Below are positions 35,993 to 45,721 of a stretch of DNA of 64,000 nucleotides, piece after piece (position 1 is the first letter of the stretch; each line of letters opens with the position of its first letter). Source of the stretch: Ponticaulis koreensis DSM 19734 (lineage in GTDB: Bacteria; Pseudomonadota; Alphaproteobacteria; Caulobacterales; Hyphomonadaceae); contig NZ_ATVJ01000001.1 of the NCBI RefSeq assembly GCF_000420665.1, positions 2,241,588 to 2,305,587 on the forward strand. Reading direction: 5' to 3'. The position numbers and the translations under genes are program-made. The notes beneath the pieces were generated by a model, which was not told where the DNA came from, made no database searches, and saw only the letters and a program-made list of their open reading frames with translations.

Positions 35993-36697
35993 TTTGGTTC
36001 TGAATTCGAGGCGTTCGCCATGGGCAGTGACATCGTCGCCAAGCAGTTCAACGAGCCTGGTCGCGACCTCTTCCGGCGGGGGCAGGCTAAGGGGATCTTC
36101 ACCCGGCATCGCATCGGCGCGCATGTCGGTGCGCACAGCGCCCGGATCGAACAGATTGACGCGGATATTGCTGACCTTGGTTTCGTCAGCCCAGGCAGCA
36201 ACCATGCCCTCAAGACCGGCCTTTGAGGCCTGATAAGCCCCCCAGAATGCGCGAGGACGCGGCACGACGCCAGACGTAATGAAGACGGCGCGGCCAGCAG
36301 GGCTTGCGCGCAGAAGCGGATCGAAAGAGCGGATCAGACGCCAGTTTGCTGTCAGGTTCACATCAATCGTGCTGTTGAATCCTGATGGCGTGATCGTTTG
36401 AAGCGGTCCCAATGGGCCAAGAACGCCTGCATTGCCCACAAGGCCATCAATCTTCTTCCAGCGTTCCAGAACAGCGACAGACAAACGCTCAATCGCATTG
36501 GCGTCCGTCAGGTCGAGCGGAACGAGTGTGACCTGTCCGCCAGCCGCTTTGATCTCATCGTCGAGCGCTTCCAGAGCTTTCTGGCTGCGTGCAACAGCGA
36601 TGACGTGATGATTGTGTTTTGTAGCGAGTTCGACGCACAGCGCGCGTCCAATGCCGCGAGATGCCCCGGTTACAAGGGTGAGTCTTTTATCAGTCAT
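35990..36697 (-). CDS. SDR-family NAD(P)-dependent oxidoreductase
   Basis: A 235-residue short-chain dehydrogenase. TGASRGIGRAL binds the cofactor, VGNAGVLGP is the NNAG-type motif, and YQASKAG gives the catalytic Tyr and Lys, with Ser in FITSGVV. The substrate cannot be predicted. It ends inside the T-tract of the shared terminator and starts 19 bases after the stop of purF on the same strand, so it is probably the last gene of that operon. Confidence 0.9.
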   Translation of the reverse strand: MTDKRLTLVTGASRGIGRALCVELATKHNHHVIAVARSQKALEALDDEIKAAGGQVTLVPLDLTDANAIERLSVAVLERWKKIDGLVGNAGVLGPLGPLQTITPSGFNSTIDVNLTANWRLIRSFDPLLRASPAGRAVFITSGVVPRPRAFWGAYQASKAGLEGMVAAWADETKVSNIRVNLFDPGAVRTDMRADAMPGEDPLSLPPPEEVATRLVELLGDDVTAHGERLEFRTK

Positions 36698-36716
36698 ATC
36701 GGCTTTATCTCAGCGC

Positions 36717-38174
36717 TTAGTCGTCGAGGAAAGACAATTGAGCATCGCGACCGACTTCTTCGTTGCGGCGGTCGATCAGACGTGTCGGATAATCGCCGGT
36801 AAAGCAGTGGTCTGCGTATTGAGGTGAGTTGGTATCACGTGCGACATCACCAACGGCCCAATAGAGGCCATCGACGGAGAGGAAGTCGAGGCTGTCGACT
36901 TCCAGTTCGCGGCGCATTTCTTCCAGTGAGTGGTTCGCAGCGAGCAGTTCGCGCTCGGACGGCATGTCGATGCCATAATAGTCCGGGAACTTGATCATCG
37001 GGCTTGCCGAGCGGAAGTGAATTTCCTTCGCGCCAGCTTCGCGAACCATGCTGACGATTTTCTTGGAGGTGTTGCCGCGGACGATGGAGTCGTCGACCAG
37101 AACCACACGCTTGCCGTTCAGAACGAATTTGTTCGGCGCGTGCTTTTTGGAAACGCTCGTTTGTCGATCCACCTGGGTCGGCTCAATGAAGGTACGGCCC
37201 ACATAATGGTTTCGGATGATACCAAGCTGGAACGGGATGTTCGATTCTTCTGCGTATCCCAGCGCCGCAGGTACACCGCTATCTGGCACCGGCACGATAA
37301 CGTCAGCATCGGCAGGCGCTTCCTGTGCGAGGCGCATCCCCATGCGGCGACGGACTTCATAGACGCTCTTGCCCTGAATAATGCTGTCAGGGCGGGCGAA
37401 ATAAACAAACTCAAACAGGCATGGTGCGGTTGAACGGCGCTGGAACGGTGTCAGGCTTTCCACGCCATTGTCTGTAATGATCACGACTTCGCCCGGTTCG
37501 ATTTCGCGGACGAATTTTGCACCGATCAGATCAAGTGCACATGTTTCAGAAGCCAGTACGCTTGTCCCGCCAAGATCACCCAGAACCAGAGGACGAAGAC
37601 CTACAGGGTCGCGTGCGCCGATCAGCATTTCTTCTGTCAGCGCCACGAGCGCAAAGCCACCTTCGATCTGGCTGATCGCATCAACGAAGCGTTCTGTGAT
37701 GCGCGCTTTATCGGAGCGGGAAATGAGGTGGAGAATGACTTCGGTGTCCATTGTGGACTGGAAGATTGCGCCTTTGTCGACGAGTTGACGGCGCAGGGAA
37801 CGGGAATTCGTCAGGTTGCCGTTGTGGGCGATGGCAATACCGCCGCAATCAAGGTCAGCAAAAATAGGCTGAATGTTGCGAATAGCTGGCGTGCCTTGTG
37901 TCGGGTAGCGGTTGTGGCCGATTGCAGATGATCCCGGCAGGCGCGTGCGCATGTCCTGACCGACAAAGTTATCGCCGACAAGGCCGATATGGCGCTCGTT
38001 CACGAAGTAACCAGATTTATCATCGTATGTGGCGATGCCGCAGGCTTCTTGTCCGCGGTGCTGCAGAGCGTGGAGACCCAGCGCTGTAATGACAGACGCT
38101 TCAGGGTGTCGGAAAATGCCGAATACACCGCATTCCTCGCGGAGCTTATCGTCATCATGGTCAAAAAACATCAT
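36717..38174 (-). CDS. purF: amidophosphoribosyltransferase
   Basis: A 485-residue enzyme for the first committed step of purine synthesis: PRPP plus glutamine to phosphoribosylamine. The N-terminal glutaminase nucleophile is Cys15 in EECGVFGIF, exposed after removal of a short propeptide. The PRPP-binding loop VVLVDDSIVRGNTSKKIV is near residue 370. SSAIGHNRYPTQG is also typical. GGAG precedes the ATG. It is downstream of radA and cvpA in a conserved order. Confidence 0.96.
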   Translation of the reverse strand: MMFFDHDDDKLREECGVFGIFRHPEASVITALGLHALQHRGQEACGIATYDDKSGYFVNERHIGLVGDNFVGQDMRTRLPGSSAIGHNRYPTQGTPAIRNIQPIFADLDCGGIAIAHNGNLTNSRSLRRQLVDKGAIFQSTMDTEVILHLISRSDKARITERFVDAISQIEGGFALVALTEEMLIGARDPVGLRPLVLGDLGGTSVLASETCALDLIGAKFVREIEPGEVVIITDNGVESLTPFQRRSTAPCLFEFVYFARPDSIIQGKSVYEVRRRMGMRLAQEAPADADVIVPVPDSGVPAALGYAEESNIPFQLGIIRNHYVGRTFIEPTQVDRQTSVSKKHAPNKFVLNGKRVVLVDDSIVRGNTSKKIVSMVREAGAKEIHFRSASPMIKFPDYYGIDMPSERELLAANHSLEEMRRELEVDSLDFLSVDGLYWAVGDVARDTNSPQYADHCFTGDYPTRLIDRRNEEVGRDAQLSFLDD

Positions 38175-38207
38175 GGTTTAAGCTCCGATCTTTCGATCTG
38201 TTTAGTA

Positions 38208-38765
38208 CTAAGATCTGTCCGGCAGGTTTTCTGGAATTGCCTGCTGAACGTTGTCAGCTACCGCTGGAATAACGCTCTGTACCCAGATTACTGCCTGAAT
38301 GAAATAGGGATATGAAAAAGAATCCAGTACCCAGGAAATCTCGGCCTCTTCGATGAACGGGCGTGACACAAAAAGCACGAGAACGATGATCGCGAAGGCC
38401 CGCGCGACGCCAAAAACGAGGCCGGTCACACGGTCTACAAGCGTGATATCCGTGGACGTGTGGACGAAGCGGGAAAACTTACGTCCAAGCCAGGCCGCGA
38501 AAATATAGATGAAGAGGAAAGTGACCGCGACGACAACGACCTCGATCATGATCGGGTCGATCGTATCCGGCAGGGCGCCTTTCGCGAGCGGTGTTAGATA
38601 GAAATAAGCAAACAGCGCAGCGCCGAGCGCCAGAAGGAATGCGAGAATTGACGCGACTTCGCGGATGAAACCCCGAGCCAATGCCATCAGGGCTGAAACG
38701 ACAGTCAGCAGAATGACGATGACATCAAACATCGTCATATTCAGTGAGTTCAGCAGTTCACTCAT
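38208..38765 (-). CDS. cvpA: CvpA family membrane protein
   Basis: A 185-residue inner-membrane protein with four hydrophobic segments (about 12-30, 35-53, 72-92 and 112-132), and the family stretch ALARGFIREVASILAF. CvpA is linked to colicin V production and envelope stress in enterobacteria; its biochemical role is unclear. It overlaps radA by eight bases and precedes purF by 33 bases, the common order. Confidence 0.9.
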   Translation of the reverse strand: MSELLNSLNMTMFDVIVILLTVVSALMALARGFIREVASILAFLLALGAALFAYFYLTPLAKGALPDTIDPIMIEVVVVAVTFLFIYIFAAWLGRKFSRFVHTSTDITLVDRVTGLVFGVARAFAIIVLVLFVSRPFIEEAEISWVLDSFSYPYFIQAVIWVQSVIPAVADNVQQAIPENLPDRS

Positions 38766-40134
38766 CGTCGTTTCTCACTTCCAGCATATCAGCAAGGTCA
38801 GCCAGCCGTTTAATCGGCGTATAGGTCAAGCTGCCATGCTTTCGCTGAGGTCCTTCTGGTCCAAATGCGCACTTGAAGCCAAGTCTCTCAGCTTCTTTTA
38901 ACCGCGCATCCATGCGAGCGACAGGGCGAATCGCACCTGAAAGTGCAATTTCTCCGAAAAAGATCGATTTTTCAGGGAGTGGCTGGTCAGCCATGGACGA
39001 TAATAAGGCAGCGGCTGCGGCAAGGTCACCTGCCGGTTCCACCATTCGATACCCGCCTGCGACGGACAGATAGATGTCACGACCGCCAATCTGCAGACCG
39101 CAGCGTGCTTCCAGCACAGCAATCATCATGGCGAGACGGTTATTGTCCCATCCAACAACCGAGCGACGCGGGGTGCCGTAAGCAGCCGGGCCAGCCAGTG
39201 CCTGCACTTCAGCGAGCATCGGGCGTGACCCTTCCATAGCAGCGAAGACAGCCGCGCCACCGGTTCGATCATCTTCGGAACTTAAGAATAGCGCAGATGG
39301 TTCGCTTGCTGGCGCAAGGCCATAGGCTGACATCTCGAAAATACCAATCTCATCGGTCGGTCCGAAGCGGTTTTTCACCGCGCGTAGAATGCGGAACTGG
39401 TGGCCGCGTTCGCCTTCAAAATAGAACACGGTATCGACCATGTGCTCCACGACCCGAGGTCCGGCAATCTGACCTTCCTTGGTGACGTGGCCGACAATGA
39501 CCAGAGCGCAGCCACTTTTCTTCGCAAATCGCACAAGTTCCTGAGCGCACGCCCGAACCTGTGAGACGGAGCCGGGCGCGGCCTCAACACTGTCCGACCA
39601 AAGCGTCTGGATCGAGTCGATGACAACAAAGTCGGGTTTTGCCTTCTTGAGCGCGGAAAGGATGGTCCGCAGATCCGTTTCCGTGGCGAGCTTAACTGGG
39701 CTGGATGCTACTTTGAGCCGTTCTGCACGATCCTGAATCTGCGCTGCAGCTTCCTCACCGGAGACATAGACAGTATCCAGACCGTTGCGGGCGAGGCGTG
39801 CGGTGACCTGCAGCAGAAGCGTAGACTTACCAATGCCCGGGTCACCGCCAATCAGCGTAGCGGATGCAGGGACCAGACCGCCGCCGAAGACGCGATCGAG
39901 TTCATCGACGCCGAGCTTGATACGCTCCGGTGCCTCGCGGTGATCATCAAGGCTGGAAAACTCCAGCGGCCCGCCAGCTGTCTTTTTGCTAGTGGGTTTC
40001 AGGCCGCCCAGCGCCGCGCTGATCGTTTCTTCGACGAGGGTATTCCACTCGCCGCAGCCCTCGCACTTGCCATTCCATTTGGAATGAACAGTGCCGCAGG
40101 ACTGACAGATGAATTGGGTAGTCGTTTTAGCCAT
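38758..40134 (-). CDS. radA: DNA repair protein RadA
   Basis: A 458-residue RecA-like ATPase that drives branch migration in homologous recombination. Seen in order are a C4 zinc finger CQSCGTVHSKWNGKCEGC near the N-terminus, Walker A GGDPGIGKSTLL, KNRFGPTDEIG, the RadA signature, and a Lon-protease-like C-terminal domain. ATG 40134 gives the family N-terminus MAKTTTQFICQ; the frame extends to 40197. No clear ribosome-binding site. Confidence 0.95.
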   Translation of the reverse strand: MAKTTTQFICQSCGTVHSKWNGKCEGCGEWNTLVEETISAALGGLKPTSKKTAGGPLEFSSLDDHREAPERIKLGVDELDRVFGGGLVPASATLIGGDPGIGKSTLLLQVTARLARNGLDTVYVSGEEAAAQIQDRAERLKVASSPVKLATETDLRTILSALKKAKPDFVVIDSIQTLWSDSVEAAPGSVSQVRACAQELVRFAKKSGCALVIVGHVTKEGQIAGPRVVEHMVDTVFYFEGERGHQFRILRAVKNRFGPTDEIGIFEMSAYGLAPASEPSALFLSSEDDRTGGAAVFAAMEGSRPMLAEVQALAGPAAYGTPRRSVVGWDNNRLAMMIAVLEARCGLQIGGRDIYLSVAGGYRMVEPAGDLAAAAALLSSMADQPLPEKSIFFGEIALSGAIRPVARMDARLKEAERLGFKCAFGPEGPQRKHGSLTYTPIKRLADLADMLEVRNDDE

Positions 40135-40239
40135 AGCGATAAGCGGTATAGTGTTGAGGCGTGTTCGTAAAACCAATTCGAAACCGATTACAATCATAAC
40201 TTCATCTGGCGGCTGGCGTGACCGCTCTTGTCCGGATAA

Positions 40240-41448
40240 ATGATCGGCATGAAACGCATCGCAATCATCGGATCAGGACCCGCCGGCCTTATGGCCGCGC
40301 AAGCTGCACTGGAGCAGGGCGCACATGTGTCGATCTATGAAGCGATGCCTTCGGCTGCCCGCAAATTTCTGATGGCCGGCAAAAGCGGACTGAATATCTC
40401 TCACTCTGAGAAGGTTCATCAGCTTTTAGGTCGGTATGATGCCCCTGATGGTCGGCTTAGAGCCATGGTGTCGGCGTTCAATGCGTCTGACATTCGCGAG
40501 TGGATGGAGGCGTTGGACGAACCGTCTTTTGTGGGGTCATCAGGACGAATTTTTCCAGTTGCAATGAAAGCCTCACCACTACTTCGAAAGTGGCTGCGGA
40601 AACTGGCAGAGCGGGGTGCAGAACTGTACACGCGCCACCGATGGACGGGATGGACGTCAGAGGGTTTGCTCTCATTCTCGACGCAGAACGGTGCCGTTCA
40701 GGTCGAAAGTGATGCAACTATTCTCGCGCTTGGCGGCAAGAGTTGGTCGAGGCTCGGATCTGACGGGCAGTGGGCCGAGATTCTCTCTCAACGTGGTGTA
40801 TACATTGACCCGTTTGAGCCGTCAAATTGCGGTGTGGAGGTTGGTTGGAGCGACCGTTTGCTGTCTCAGCATGAAGGCGCACCGGTGAAGAGTATCGCGT
40901 TGAAGATGGGTGATAAGAAGTCGCGTGGCGACATTGTTGTCACGCGGCACGGCATTGAAAGCGGCGCGCTTTATCCTGTCGCGGCCGATTTGCGCAAAGA
41001 GCTGTCGTCGAGTGGATCAGCAACGCTGCTGATTGATCTTGTCCCGGATGTGCGAACTGACGCGCTGGCCAAACGCCTTGCTTCTGCCAACAGCAAAGAT
41101 TCCATGTCGAACCGGCTTCGCAAGGCTGCGCGTCTCGACAAGGTGAAAGTCGCTCTGGTGAATGAAGTCACGCGCGGATCACCCCCGGGCGATGCTTCGG
41201 AAATTGCCGCTTTGCTTAAGGCGCTGCCATTCACCGTGTCAGGTACCGCGCCAATGGATGACGCCATCTCAACCGCAGGCGGTGTGTCCTGGGACGCGCT
41301 GGATGAGCATTTAATGCTGAAAGCCGTTCCCAACACCTATTGCGTGGGTGAGATGGTATCGTGGGATGCGCCGACCGGCGGTTATCTTCTCACGGCCTGC
41401 ATGGCGATGGGAAAAGCAGCAGGCGCGGCTGCTGCTAAGGCTACATAG
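40240..41448 (+). CDS. TIGR03862-type flavoprotein
   Basis: A 402-residue FAD-dependent oxidoreductase of the HI0933-like group. N-terminal dinucleotide fold MKRIAIIGSGPAGLMAAQAALEQGAHVSIYEAMPS, KFLMAGKSGLNISHSE after it, and a C-terminal FAD segment CVGEMVSWDAPTGGYLLTACMAMG. The physiological substrate is unknown. A second ATG lies at 40249. Its 3' end overlaps that of the convergent mlaF gene by eight bases. Confidence 0.87.
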   Translation: MIGMKRIAIIGSGPAGLMAAQAALEQGAHVSIYEAMPSAARKFLMAGKSGLNISHSEKVHQLLGRYDAPDGRLRAMVSAFNASDIREWMEALDEPSFVGSSGRIFPVAMKASPLLRKWLRKLAERGAELYTRHRWTGWTSEGLLSFSTQNGAVQVESDATILALGGKSWSRLGSDGQWAEILSQRGVYIDPFEPSNCGVEVGWSDRLLSQHEGAPVKSIALKMGDKKSRGDIVVTRHGIESGALYPVAADLRKELSSSGSATLLIDLVPDVRTDALAKRLASANSKDSMSNRLRKAARLDKVKVALVNEVTRGSPPGDASEIAALLKALPFTVSGTAPMDDAISTAGGVSWDALDEHLMLKAVPNTYCVGEMVSWDAPTGGYLLTACMAMGKAAGAAAAKAT

Positions 41449-42199
41449 CGGGTTGGATAGGGCCTTCTGCACGACCATGGACGAACTGGTCGACATACTC
41501 ATTGCCTGAATCATCTACGGTATCGGCAGGGCCGCGCCAGATGATTTTACCTTCGTAGAGCATGGCGATTTCATCGCCGATTTTGCGCGCAGACGGCATG
41601 TCGTGCGTGATCGAAACCGATGCAGCCCCCAGACCTTTCACCTGTTCAACGATTAGATCGTTGATCGCATCCGCCGTAATGGGGTCGAGACCGGTTGTCG
41701 GTTCGTCAAAGAAGATAAGATCAGGGCGTGTCGCAATTGCGCGAGCAAGACCTACGCGTTTTTGCATGCCGCCGGATAGTTCAGCCGGATAAAGGTCAGC
41801 GACTTCGCTTCCAAGGCGTACCTTTTTCAGCGTTTCGATAGCGTGGTCCTTGGCATCAGCTTTTGATGTGCCTGATTTACCGAGCAGTTTGAACGACACG
41901 TTTTGCCAGATCGGCAGGCTGTCAAACAAAGCGCCGCCCTGAAACAGCATCCCGGTACGCGCCAGCATGGCTTCGCGTGCTTTCTTCTTTTTCAGCTTCT
42001 CACCGTCGAACAGGATTTCGCCTTCGTCTGGCTTCATCAGACCCAGTGCACATTTCAGCGAAACCGATTTGCCCGTGCCCGAGCCGCCAATAATCACGAG
42101 GGATTTGCCTGGCGCGACATCGATATCGAGACCTTGCAGAATTTTCTTCGGTCCAAATGCCTTATGGACATTCGTCATCTGGAGAAGTGGTTGGGTCAC
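41441..42199 (-). CDS. mlaF: MlaF-like ABC transporter ATP-binding protein
   Basis: A 252-residue ATPase of the MCE/Mla lipid transporter group. Walker A GGSGTGKSVSL, signature LSGGMQKRVGLARAI and Walker B LIFFDEPTTGLDP are intact. Partnered with the MlaE-like permease upstream by a four-base overlap, it would power movement of phospholipids between membranes. The substrate-binding MlaD gene is not adjacent. Confidence 0.88.
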   Translation of the reverse strand: MTQPLLQMTNVHKAFGPKKILQGLDIDVAPGKSLVIIGGSGTGKSVSLKCALGLMKPDEGEILFDGEKLKKKKAREAMLARTGMLFQGGALFDSLPIWQNVSFKLLGKSGTSKADAKDHAIETLKKVRLGSEVADLYPAELSGGMQKRVGLARAIATRPDLIFFDEPTTGLDPITADAINDLIVEQVKGLGAASVSITHDMPSARKIGDEIAMLYEGKIIWRGPADTVDDSGNEYVDQFVHGRAEGPIQPAM

Positions 42200-42999
42200 A
42201 GGCCGATCCTCGTGAAGAGCGTTGTCATGAGGAAGTTCGAGAAGAAGATCAGAACCGCGCTGGAAACTACAGCAAGCGTTGCGGCACGGCCAACACCGCT
42301 TGCGCCGCCCTGGCTATTCTGACCGTGATAGCAGCCCATCAGCGCGACAACACCGCCAAACACTGCGGCTTTGATGAGACCGCCGATCACGTCGCCGCCC
42401 GTCACATAATCCATCGTGTTCTTGATGTAGAGATTGCCGTTAAAATCCAGCGTGCCGGTCGCAACCAGATAGCCGCCATAAACGCCGATAATGTCAGCGA
42501 TCAGGACGAGGATAGGAAGTGTCAGAACGGCGGCCCAGAAGCGCGGCGCATACAGATACTGAAACGGGCTGGTAGAGAGCGTGTGAAGCGCATCAATTTG
42601 CTCGGTAACCTTCATCGTGCCGACTTCCGCCGCGATACCGGCACTAACGCGCCCCGCAAGCATCAATGCCGCAAGAACAGGCCCAAGCTCTCGGGTTATG
42701 CCGAGGACAACAATGTTCGGAACGAACTGCTCCGCATTGAAGCGCGAACCGCCGACGAAAATATTCAGAGCGAGCGCTGCGCCTGTGAAAATGGCTGTCA
42801 GGCCAACAACCGGCAGCGAGAAATATCCGATGCGAATACACTGTTTCAGCGTTTCGCCGAAGAATACCCAGGGCGTTAGCGCAGCGAGTTTGACGCGAGT
42901 GATAAATGTCGCAAGGCGCCCGGCCTCGCCAAGCAGTCCGAGCACGGCCGCTCCAACCCACTGAAAGGGTCTGAATACTACTGGGATGGTGTCAGCCAA
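42196..42999 (-). CDS. mlaE: MlaE-like permease
   Basis: A 267-residue inner-membrane permease with the MlaE pattern: LPVVGLTAIFTGAALALNIFVGG, ITRELGPVLAALMLAGRVSAGIAAEVGTMKVTEQIDAL, the conserved coupling segment, and several later membrane helices. It lies three bases downstream of the alr stop on the same strand and overlaps mlaF, so it is in the dnaB-alr-mlaEF operon. Confidence 0.9.
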   Translation of the reverse strand: MADTIPVVFRPFQWVGAAVLGLLGEAGRLATFITRVKLAALTPWVFFGETLKQCIRIGYFSLPVVGLTAIFTGAALALNIFVGGSRFNAEQFVPNIVVLGITRELGPVLAALMLAGRVSAGIAAEVGTMKVTEQIDALHTLSTSPFQYLYAPRFWAAVLTLPILVLIADIIGVYGGYLVATGTLDFNGNLYIKNTMDYVTGGDVIGGLIKAAVFGGVVALMGCYHGQNSQGGASGVGRAATLAVVSSAVLIFFSNFLMTTLFTRIGL

Positions 43000-43002
43000 T
43001 TG

Positions 43003-44148
43003 TCAGTCCTCGTCCTGCCACTCTCGTGAGATGCGACCGCCAAGGCGACTCGTCAACTCATAACCTATGGTTCCAAGAGCTTCGGCTTGTATTTCCAGCC
43101 CCGCTTTAGGGCCAATGAATTCTATGTGAGACCCTATAGTCGGCGGTTCAGGCAAATCTGTGACATCCACGGTCATAAGATCCATAGAGACACGGCCGAC
43201 AATCGGGCAGGGGCCGCCTTCATGCATTCCGAACCCGTAATTGGAGGCCGAGCGAAGGTATCCGTCTGCGTATCCGAGCGAAACAGTCGCCAGCGTCATT
43301 GGGTATTTCGCTTCAAACGTTGCGCCATAGCCGGTGTGTTCTCCGGCTTCGACATTGAAGACATTCAGAATGGGCGCTGAGACGCTCATGGCGGGTTTCA
43401 GGCGAAGCTCTGGCGGACGGGCAGGGCCGCCGCCATAAAGCGCGATACCTGGGCGGATCAAATCGAAATGATAGTCGGGTCCGAGATAGCTTGCGGCGGT
43501 CGCTGAAAGGCTCGCTTTGCTCTCCGGAAACGCTGCAACGACCTCACGGAATTTTTCCAGCTGCCGAGCATTCATCGGGTGTTCCGGCTGATCCGCGCAG
43601 GCGAGATGGCTCATCACCAGAATTGGTGGGGTGCCCGACGTAAGTCCTTGTACCTCTTCCAGATCAGACAATCTCAGACCAAGACGGTTGATGCCGGTGT
43701 CGAAGTGAAGCCCGTATGGGCGATCCGGGTACGCCTCCAGCCAGGTCTTCACTTCCTCGACGCGATTACAAATCGGCGTCAGGTCGTGCTGGATAATCAG
43801 ATCCGGCGAGTCGTTGGTGAGGCCGTGGAATACGAATATCCGTTTATCCGGACCGACTGCTTTGCGGACAGCTTCTCCTTCACGCGGATAGGCAATGAAG
43901 AAGGTTTCGCAGCCTTCAGAGGCAAGCTTCGTCGCGACTTCTTCAGCGCCGTGACCGTAGGCGTCAGCCTTGACGACAGCACCGGTTTCGCTTGAAGAGC
44001 AGAAATCGCGCATTGCGCGGTAATTGGCTGCAATCGTTCCGAGATGAACGACCGATCTCGGTCCGTTCAATTGTTCAGAGGCCGCGCCGGACACACTAAT
44101 AGTCGTCGGCGTTGTATCGTCGTTCGAGATCGCTGAATTTGGTGACAT
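43003..44148 (-). CDS. alr: alanine racemase
   Basis: A PLP enzyme interconverting L- and D-alanine for peptidoglycan. AVVKADAYGHGAEEVA holds the PLP lysine; EHTGYGATFEAKY has the catalytic Tyr, followed by VSLGYADGY and GRVSMDLMTVDVT. ATG 44148 is listed, but the first 30 residues are not needed by the fold; a GTG at 44094, directly after the dnaB stop (TAG at 44096-44098), would give the usual N-terminus and is quite likely. The overlap with dnaB implies coupling. Confidence 0.93.
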   Translation of the reverse strand: MSPNSAISNDDTTPTTISVSGAASEQLNGPRSVVHLGTIAANYRAMRDFCSSSETGAVVKADAYGHGAEEVATKLASEGCETFFIAYPREGEAVRKAVGPDKRIFVFHGLTNDSPDLIIQHDLTPICNRVEEVKTWLEAYPDRPYGLHFDTGINRLGLRLSDLEEVQGLTSGTPPILVMSHLACADQPEHPMNARQLEKFREVVAAFPESKASLSATAASYLGPDYHFDLIRPGIALYGGGPARPPELRLKPAMSVSAPILNVFNVEAGEHTGYGATFEAKYPMTLATVSLGYADGYLRSASNYGFGMHEGGPCPIVGRVSMDLMTVDVTDLPEPPTIGSHIEFIGPKAGLEIQAEALGTIGYELTSRLGGRISREWQDED

Positions 44149-45565
44149 TCGGGTCAAAGTGTAGCTCTACCTTACCAATCGGGCCGTGACGCTGTTTGGA
44201 CACGATAACTTCGGCAATATTACGAAGACGTTCCATTCTTTCTTGCCATTCAGCGAATTTTTCACCTGCATCGTCTGGTTCCTGACGTTCCAGATAGTAA
44301 GATTCCCGGAATACAAAGAGTACGGCGTCCGCATCCTGCTCAATCGAACCGGATTCACGAAGGTCTGAAAGCTGCGGGCGCTTATCGTCGCGCTGCTCAA
44401 CCTGACGCGAAAGCTGGGAGAGTGCGATCACAGGCACGTTCAGCTCTTTCGCCAGAGCCTTGAGGCCCATCGTGATCTCAGAGACTTCTTGCACACGACC
44501 CTGAGCGCTCTTCGCCCCGGAGCCTGTGATTAGCTGCAGATAGTCAATGATGATCAGATCGAGACCGTGACTACGCTTCTGACGACGCGCGCGGGCCGAA
44601 AGCTGGGAAATCGAGATGCCGCCGGTATCGTCGATATAGAGCGGCAGGGATTCCAGTTCAGCCGCCGCGTCGCGGAGCTTGTCATACTCGTGGCGCTCAA
44701 GGTCGCCCTGACGGATACGGTGGGACTGAATGCCAGACCGCTCGGCGAGAATACGTGTCGCGAGCTGCTCACACGACATCTCGAGAGAGTAGAAGCCGAC
44801 AATGCCGCCGTCTTCCAGAACACGTTGGCCCTGTTCGTTTTGTGCGGCTTTATAGGCTGCGGCGACGTTATAGGCGATGTTTGTCGCGAGCGACGTCTTA
44901 CCCATGGATGGACGACCCGCGAGGATGAGAAGGTCAGAATTATGCAGGCCGCCGAGCTTGCCATCGAGGTCCAGAAGGCCCGTAGAAATACCAGCGATTT
45001 TGCCATCACGCTGGAAAGCGGCGGTCGCGGATTCGATGGATTCGGTAACCGCCTGGCCAAATGTCTTGAAGCCACCGCGCGCAGACCCGCGCATTGCCAG
45101 CGCGCCGAGCTTTTTCTCTGCAGCCTCAATCTGCTGAGAGCCCGGCATATCTTCTTCAGGGTGGGCTGCATGTGTGACCATTACAGAGCCGATGTCGATC
45201 AGTTCGCGACGGATGGCGAGGTCACGTACGATGTGGGCGTAGTCGACGATTTCGGGACCGAACGCGGCGTGGTCGAGAAGTTCAGCGAGGTAAGCGGCGC
45301 CGCCAATGGCTTCCAGCTTGCCGCGCTTGGCAAAGTCGTCATGCAGCGTCACGCCGTCGGCCATTTTGCCGTTCGGGACGAACTTGGCGATAACTTCGTA
45401 AATCTCGGCGTGGGCAGGGTTGTAGAAGTCCGTGGAGATCAACAGCTCGGAGACGCGGTGATAGGCGTTGTTGTCGAACAGAATCGCACCCAGAATCGCA
45501 GCCTCAGCCGCAGTGTTATACGGGAGTTCGGATTTCGCGTTCGGAGCCGGATCGTCATATGCCAT
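44096..45565 (-). CDS. dnaB: replicative DNA helicase DnaB
   Basis: A 489-residue hexameric helicase of the replisome. The N-terminal DnaB domain begins at [16 protein letters not shown]. The RecA-like C-terminal domain has Walker [15 protein letters not shown], Walker B [10 protein letters not shown], and [31 protein letters not shown]. It is normal length and no intein is seen. It is the first gene of the operon with alr and mlaEF. Confidence 0.97.
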   Translation of the reverse strand: [489 protein letters not shown]

Positions 45566-45671
45566 TGGGCAGCGTTAACCCTTTACTGCGGAAAGATCAC
45601 GACTTGATTTTATCTGATTCGCGCTGCGTCCCCGTTTTCCACAGCCAGATGGACAATTAGCCAACAAAAAA

Positions 45672-45695
45672 GACCGCATTCGGAGGAATGCGGTC
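45672..45695 (-). terminator. terminator of the chemoreceptor gene
   Basis: GACCGCATTC and GAATGCGGTC pair around a four-base loop, followed on the minus strand by TTTTTTGTTGG. Confidence 0.9.
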
Positions 45696-45721
45696 TCTGT
45701 ATTTTGTCTCCAGAAGAGGGA

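Noticed and set aside
44567-45607. Long plus-strand open frame antisense to dnaB
   Set aside because: It is a mirror of dnaB codon usage with no recognisable domain; other long antisense frames (7079-7699, 21834-22634, 47846-48742) are similar.
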